In this document: in pieces, positions 5,503 to 7,099 of the stretch | Numbering within the stretch: the first letter of the stretch is position 1 | Layout: every line of letters starts with the position of its first letter | Assembly (NCBI GenBank): GCA_937858255.1 | Contig: CALLZQ010000315.1 | Coordinates: 1 to 7,099, forward strand | Length of the DNA stretch: 7,099 nucleotides | Direction: 5' to 3' | Source of the DNA: an uncultured Tabrizicola sp. | GTDB taxonomy: Bacteria > Pseudomonadota > Alphaproteobacteria > Rhodobacterales > Rhodobacteraceae | Made by a program: the position numbers and the translations under genes | Notes under the pieces: model-generated | Databases searched by the model: none | What the model was told of the DNA's origin: nothing | Seen by the model: only the letters and a program-made list of their open reading frames with translations

Positions 5503-7099
5503 GACAGACGAACCCGCTTCAAGACAAGGATTTCAGGCCGGTTCCCCCGCCGACAGCCCCGCTGGTGCAGGTCGCTGCCCTCAGCGAAGAGGTGTTTGGC
5601 GAGGTTGGCTCTTGGCTGGAACGGGCGGGGCGCGCGCTGCGGCGTTTGCGCGGCTTGCTCTCGGCGATCGAGGCAGGGCTTGGCCCCGAGGCGGGCGCCC
5701 GCTTTGGGGCCGAGGTGTCGGCGCTGGAAACGCAGGCGCAAACGCTGTCGCAGGCGCTTGCCCGGTTCGAGGCCGATATGGCGCGGCTGGAAGAGGCCGC
5801 CCGTCTGGTGGCCCGTGACATTTCGGATCTGGACCGGGTGGTGCGTACCATCGCCACCCTGTCGATCACCGCGCGGGTGATCGGCCATGCGCTGACGCCC
5901 CCGGATCGCAAGGTCGCGGCCTTTGTCGAGAACCTGTCGCATATGTCTGCCGAGGCTGAAGAGATCCTCTCAGAGGTGACGGGGGCCATGGATGTGATCC
6001 GGCAGGACATGCGGGATGTGCCTGCCTGTCTCGATCTTGTGCGCGCGGGGCTGGCGGGGCAGGTGCTGCATCAGTTCGCAGTGCTGGCGCAGGTCGCGCA
6101 GGATGTGCAGCGGCGGCGGCCAAGGTTGATGGCGGCGGGGCGGGGGCCTGATGAGGGAAATGGGCGGGGCGGGGCGGGAGGCGGGGAGGTGGTCATGGCG
6201 CTTCAGGTCGGCGATGCCTTTCGTCAGCGGCTGGGACGGGTAACAGAGGTGCTGGACAGCGCGCAGCAACTGGACACAGGCCCGGGGCTGCGGGTCAGCC
6301 TCTGCCTTTCTTTGCGCCTGCTGAACGAGGCGCGGAGTGAGGTCGAGGCCAAGCTGCGCCTTTCGTCGCGGGCCTTGCAGGATCTCGACGCGGCGGCCTC
6401 GCATGCGGTGCGTCTGGCGCGCGGCACCTATCTTGAGGCCGGGGCGGGGGTGGGGCCGGCGGGTACCCGCCCGAGCGTGCGCTTGCTGGAAAACGGGGTT
6501 GCCGATGTCGGGGGGCATCTGTCGGAGCTTGATGCCAAGACCGCTCGGGCGGTGGGTGAGGTACAGCAAATTCTGGCGCAAGAGCGCACTCTGCGGCAGA
6601 TTGCGCACAAGGTCCGGCTGGCCGGGTTGAACGCCATCGTGATCTGCACCCAGTTGGGTGGGCGCGGCAATGCCCTGCGCGAGGTGGCGCAATGGCTGCG
6701 CAGCATGACCGATGAGGCGGATGAGACGACCGCCAGCCTGCAACAGACGCTTGGCGCGATGCGGGCGCTGGCCGAGGAACTGGGGGGCGCCGGGCTGGCA
6801 GAATTGGCCGGGGGGGCGCGCGCGGTGGTCGAGGGCGCCCGCCGCTTGCAGGCCGAGATTTCGGCGGCGGATCAATTGGTCGGTCGGGCCTCGTCCCAGA
6901 TCGGGGCGCTGGGGACCGAGCTTCCCGCCCTGTTGCGACCGGCGGCGGCGGGTTTGGCGGCGGCGGGGGCGTCGAGCGCCTGCGCCGCGGCACCTCGAAC
7001 CTGCGCGAGATCGCCAGCTGGCCCGGCTTCGACCGCGCGAAGGCGCAGCGCCTGCTCAACGGCCGGCCGCTGGCGCTGCAGGGCGACGCCGCCGTGGGC
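5499..7099 (+). CDS. Unrecognised soluble tandem MCP-tip-like coiled-coil protein, 3' end not reached
   Basis: A frame starting at TTG 5499 runs without a stop to the window end (533 codons). Codon use and composition look truly coding to about 6960. I do not recognise it as a named family. It has no membrane segment, is rich in Ala, Leu, Glu, Arg and Gln in heptad-like runs, and seems built of two helical hairpins. Repeat B has a tip QIAHKVRLAGLNAIVICTQLG at 367-387, then GRGNALREVAQWLRSM (388-403), aligning ungapped with the tip of the operon's receptor (12 of 36 identical). Repeat A, 254 residues earlier, has TLSITARVIGHALTPP at 120-135 and LSHMSAEAEE at 146-155, versus LRSMTDEADE at 400-409 in B. 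A Gly/Arg linker (about 210-229) precedes ALQVGDAFRQRLGRV (234-248). Translationally coupled to cheB, so probably a chemotaxis accessory protein. Residues after about 486 look out of frame (Cys/Arg/Pro/Ser-rich) and should not be trusted. Confidence 0.8.
   Translation, partial: MRQTNPLQDKDFRPVPPPTAPLVQVAALSEEVFGEVGSWLERAGRALRRLRGLLSAIEAGLGPEAGARFGAEVSALETQAQTLSQALARFEADMARLEEAARLVARDISDLDRVVRTIATLSITARVIGHALTPPDRKVAAFVENLSHMSAEAEEILSEVTGAMDVIRQDMRDVPACLDLVRAGLAGQVLHQFAVLAQVAQDVQRRRPRLMAAGRGPDEGNGRGGAGGGEVVMALQVGDAFRQRLGRVTEVLDSAQQLDTGPGLRVSLCLSLRLLNEARSEVEAKLRLSSRALQDLDAAASHAVRLARGTYLEAGAGVGPAGTRPSVRLLENGVADVGGHLSELDAKTARAVGEVQQILAQERTLRQIAHKVRLAGLNAIVICTQLGGRGNALREVAQWLRSMTDEADETTASLQQTLGAMRALAEELGGAGLAELAGGARAVVEGARRLQAEISAADQLVGRASSQIGALGTELPALLRPAAAGLAAAGASSACAAAPRTCARSPAGPASTARRRSACSTAGRWRCRATPPW
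6962..7099 (+). other. Terminal segment with shifted coding frame (missing base or chimeric join)
   Basis: From about 6962 the frame that looks coding shifts by one base relative to the gene starting at 5499. Read from 6962 it gives 46 codons, all ending in G or C, with a plausible protein sequence (LRRGTSNLREIASWPGFDRA, then KAQRLLNGRP, in residues 7-36 of the segment). The original frame gives an unlikely run rich in Cys, Arg, Pro and Ser. The 44 codons of the upstream frame at about 6756-6887 include seven ending in A or T, so composition also changes. The switch falls in a GGC-rich low-complexity stretch (6941-6970) with a five-G run at 6965-6969. One base missing there would restore the frame; a misassembled join to another, higher-GC3 genome would also explain it. 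I cannot name the encoded piece. Confidence 0.55.

Noticed and set aside
5596..5880. Short plus-strand frames (5596-5880 and 5612-5818) after cheB
   Set aside because: They are out of frame with the long coding frame from 5499 and give Arg/Gly/Cys/Trp-rich sequence typical of shadow frames.
4869..5942. Minus-strand open frame of 357 codons across the end of cheB and the next gene
   Set aside because: It lies opposite cheB with its intact catalytic triad and the coupled downstream gene; its translation is rich in Arg, Pro, Gln and Ser with no domain, as expected for an antisense shadow in GC-rich DNA.
5970..6875. Minus-strand open frame of 301 codons opposite the last gene
   Set aside because: The plus-strand frame from 5499 has MCP-tip similarity, an internal repeat and a good ribosome site; the antisense translation is His/Pro/Arg-rich and shows no recognisable motif.
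6941..6970. GGC-rich stretch as a possible microsatellite or regulatory repeat
   Set aside because: Too short and irregular for a repeat feature; better explained as Ala/Gly coding or as the place where the frame is lost.
1..7099. CRISPR arrays, insertion sequences, tRNA/rRNA genes, terminators or riboswitches
   Set aside because: No regularly spaced repeats, terminal inverted repeats or hairpin plus T-run was seen; genes abut or overlap throughout with gaps of 12 bases or less.

Overview
This is a GC-rich window holding one uninterrupted chemotaxis (che) operon, entirely on the + strand. It is cut at the left edge inside cheA and at the right edge inside the last gene. The gene set, tight overlaps (ATGA, TTGA) and codon choice fit an alphaproteobacterium, most likely of the Rhodobacterales (Rhodobacter/Paracoccus/Rhodovulum-like). 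That placement is inferred from gene order and composition, not from a database match.

Layout: 3' part of cheA (1-837), cheW copy 1 (834-1337), a membrane chemoreceptor gene (1339-3051), cheW copy 2 (3064-3537), cheR (3534-4388), cheB (4399-5502), and a long reading frame that starts at a TTG overlapping the cheB stop (5499) and stays open to the window end. No intergenic gap exceeds 12 bases, so there is no room for internal promoters or terminators and none was seen. No cheY, cheD or canonical cheZ is present; cheY probably lies outside the window.

The genes form a nearly complete signalling module. The receptor senses through a periplasmic four-helix-type domain, the CheW copies link it to CheA, CheA phosphorylates CheB (and an unseen CheY), and CheR/CheB add and remove receptor methyl groups.

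The most interesting element is the last gene. It has no membrane segment and looks like two degenerate receptor-type hairpins in tandem, about 254 residues apart. The second tip aligns without gaps to the tip of the receptor encoded in the same operon, but the charged tip residues are lost. Between the hairpins is a short helix with a D-x3-Q pattern that recalls the CheZ active site. It may be an array-binding or phosphatase-like accessory protein; this is inference.

The last ~138 bases (from about 6962) change character. The reading frame with good codon use shifts by one base and every codon ends in G or C, which points to a missing base or a chimeric join in a GGC-rich stretch.
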